DNA from: an uncultured Coriobacteriaceae bacterium
Lineage (GTDB): Bacteria; Actinomycetota; Coriobacteriia; Coriobacteriales; QAMH01
DNA length: 5,370 nucleotides
NCBI GenBank assembly: GCA_900544245.1
Contig: UQUH01000075.1
Coordinates: 1-5,370 of the forward strand
Direction: 5' to 3'
The notes beneath the pieces were generated by a model that searched no databases, was not told the origin of the DNA, and saw only the letters and a list, made by a program, of their open reading frames with translations. Numbering within the stretch: position 1 is the stretch's first letter; the number at the start of each line of letters is the position of its first letter. Positions 4,400 to 5,370 of this stretch are shown piece after piece. A program made the position numbers and the translations under genes.

Positions 4400-5287
4400 T
4401 TAGCAGGCCTGCTTGCGCACGCGGCGGGCCAGGATGGCGAGGGCGGCGAAGACGATCATGATCAGGGTCGCCGTGGAGGCGCTCATGCCCGTGGTCGTAT
4501 CGCCGGTGCTCGAGCCGGCCGAGGAGCCGCCTGCGGAGCTACCGCCATTGCCGTTGCTGCCGGAGTTCAGGCCCGAATTGACCTGGCTGTTGTTGCCGTT
4601 GCCATTGTCACCGTTGTTGTTATTGTTGTTGTTATTATTGTTGTTGTCGCCGTTGTTATCGCCGTCGGTCTTTTCATCCGTGTACACCAGCGCGTAGGTC
4701 GAGAACTGGTCCGTGATGAAGGTGAGCGTTCCGACCTTCGTCGTGGCGTCATAGGCATAGGTCGGCGTCAGGAGCGTCGCCTGGCTGCCATGCAGCGCGA
4801 TGATCTTGAACGTGCGCTTGTAGCCCGAGGGAGCGGCGAGCAGACCGTTGGCCAGCGTGAGCCTGATGGTCACGCGCTGCGCCGTGTCGGTGATCTTCTT
4901 CTCGGCGTCATCGCCCACCTTGCCGTACAGCGAGATATCCATGTAGTAGGCCAGCGTGTTGGCGCCCTTTGCGGCGTTGATCAGCGAGCGATCCGACGTG
5001 GAGACGTCGTTGGCGGAAAGCTCCTTGGTCACGAGCCTGACGGAGGCGTTCGTGCCGTCGTTGATCTTCTTCATCTCGTCGCTATCGGACTTCCAGACCT
5101 GTTTGGCGAGGTCAGAGCCGCTCGCGGTGAGATTGCCGCCCAGGAAGTTGGTCGTCGTGTTCGTTGAATTAGACACGACACCCATTTTCGTCCACTTCGC
5201 CGTGAGCGTCACGGAGCCGGCCGGCATCTTGAACTCGGCCTGTGCGGACGTCACGTTGGGCGTCAAGGTGACGGCCTTGTCGCACAC
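4400..5287 (-). CDS. C-terminal part of a cell-surface repeat protein, 5' end absent or disrupted
   Basis: The frame is open from 5350 to the TAA at 4400-4402; 5287 is only the first GTG in it and lacks a ribosome site. Residues from that GTG: 1-34 are the end of a Listeria-Bacteroides/InlB-B-type repeat, ending FKMPAGSVTLTAKW, with the expected FDGWTV just upstream of the GTG. Residues about 70-205 resemble the Ig-like domain common near the C-terminus of Gram-positive surface proteins, closing with GTLTFITDQFSTYALVY. Residues 207-262 are an Asn-, Gly- and Ser-rich stalk with 11 consecutive Asn (215-225). A hydrophobic segment (271-287, STATLIMIVFAALAILA) and RRVRKQAC finish the protein. No LPXTG precedes the membrane segment; only TGDTTTG is seen. 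There is no signal peptide, so this must be a fragment, or a gene broken by the in-frame TGA at 5351-5353. Adhesin or structural roles are likely but unproven. Confidence 0.75.
   Translation of the reverse strand: MCDKAVTLTPNVTSAQAEFKMPAGSVTLTAKWTKMGVVSNSTNTTTNFLGGNLTASGSDLAKQVWKSDSDEMKKINDGTNASVRLVTKELSANDVSTSDRSLINAAKGANTLAYYMDISLYGKVGDDAEKKITDTAQRVTIRLTLANGLLAAPSGYKRTFKIIALHGSQATLLTPTYAYDATTKVGTLTFITDQFSTYALVYTDEKTDGDNNGDNNNNNNNNNNNGDNGNGNNSQVNSGLNSGSNGNGGSSAGGSSAGSSTGDTTTGMSASTATLIMIVFAALAILARRVRKQAC
4613..4645 (-). repeat. Asn-codon microsatellite inside the surface-protein stalk
   Basis: Thirty-three bases encode 11 consecutive Asn using a mix of AAC and AAT codons on the minus strand. 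Further Asn-Gly-Asp units lie on both sides, so the low-complexity tract extends over roughly 4589-4660. Trinucleotide tracts of this type can change length in frame by slippage, which would alter stalk length without destroying the protein. Confidence 0.8.
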
Positions 5288-5350
5288 GACCGTCCAGCCA
5301 TCGAACCTCAGGGTGCTGGGGGGTGCGCCCGTGATCCTGGAGAAGAGTTC

Positions 5351-5353
5351 TCA
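5351..5353 (-). other. In-frame TGA closing the surface-protein frame
   Basis: Upstream of the repeat-domain residues ITGAPPSTLRFDGWTVV the frame meets TGA, preceded by codons for TPDPP. A surface protein of this class should continue upstream to a signal peptide. The stop therefore marks a nonsense mutation, a nearby frameshift (a run of six C lies close to it on the minus strand, at about 5317-5322), or a sequencing error. The window ends 17 bp further on, so these cannot be separated here. Confidence 0.6.
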
Positions 5354-5370
5354 AGGAGGATCAGGTGTCG

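Noticed and set aside
4364..5167. Plus-strand open frame of 267 codons over the surface-protein gene
   Set aside because: It is the antisense of the Asn/Gly stalk and Ig-like domain; its long Val/Ile run simply mirrors the Asn codon tract.
5354..5366. AAGGAGG followed by GTG on the plus strand, possible start of a rightward gene
   Set aside because: The ribosome-site match and spacing are good, but only two codons are visible before the window ends, and the minus strand shows surface-protein coding sequence right up to about 5310. It cannot be supported without more sequence.

Overview
The window looks like chromosomal DNA from a high-G+C Gram-positive bacterium, most plausibly a gut Coriobacteriia member (Collinsella/Olsenella-like). 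The reasons are G+C-rich coding sequence, an rpsO-pnp order, a lipoprotein with a Gram-positive-style lipobox, and a surface protein that combines a Listeria-Bacteroides-type repeat, an Ig-like 'FSTYALVY' domain and an Asn/Gly/Ser-rich stalk before a C-terminal membrane segment. The taxonomic call is inference; no rRNA or species marker is present. Every gene I can support is on the minus strand, so transcription runs from high to low coordinates.

5370-4400: the C-terminal part of a cell-surface protein. Its frame is closed by a TGA at 5351-5353 before any signal peptide or credible start appears, so the 5' end is missing, disrupted or misread. A strong intrinsic terminator (4342-4370) follows it.

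4288-2773: a compact three-gene operon with a candidate promoter near 4283-4288. It encodes a small lipoprotein (4238-3840), a LOG-family phosphoribohydrolase-like protein (3836-3279) and a PAP2-type membrane phosphatase (3282-2773). The last two starts are GTG codons tightly coupled to the preceding stop codon. No convincing terminator follows the third gene.

2772-1700: about 1 kb without a credible gene, by eye more A+T-rich than its surroundings. It contains a 13-bp perfect inverted repeat around 85 bp, a compact A/T-bordered hairpin, an A-tract/T-tract hairpin, three copies of a 14-mer, and an 18-bp dyad. Part of it may be a dispersed intergenic repeat or a structured RNA, but that cannot be shown from one window.

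1714-1: the rpsO-pnp unit. rpsO (ribosomal protein S15) has an extended -10 promoter and a leader of roughly 115 nt. An intrinsic terminator follows it. The pnp leader then has three consecutive hairpins ahead of the Shine-Dalgarno sequence. This resembles in layout the enterobacterial rpsO-pnp locus, where a leader hairpin mediates RNase III/PNPase autoregulation. pnp itself runs off the window at base 1, with 383 codons present.
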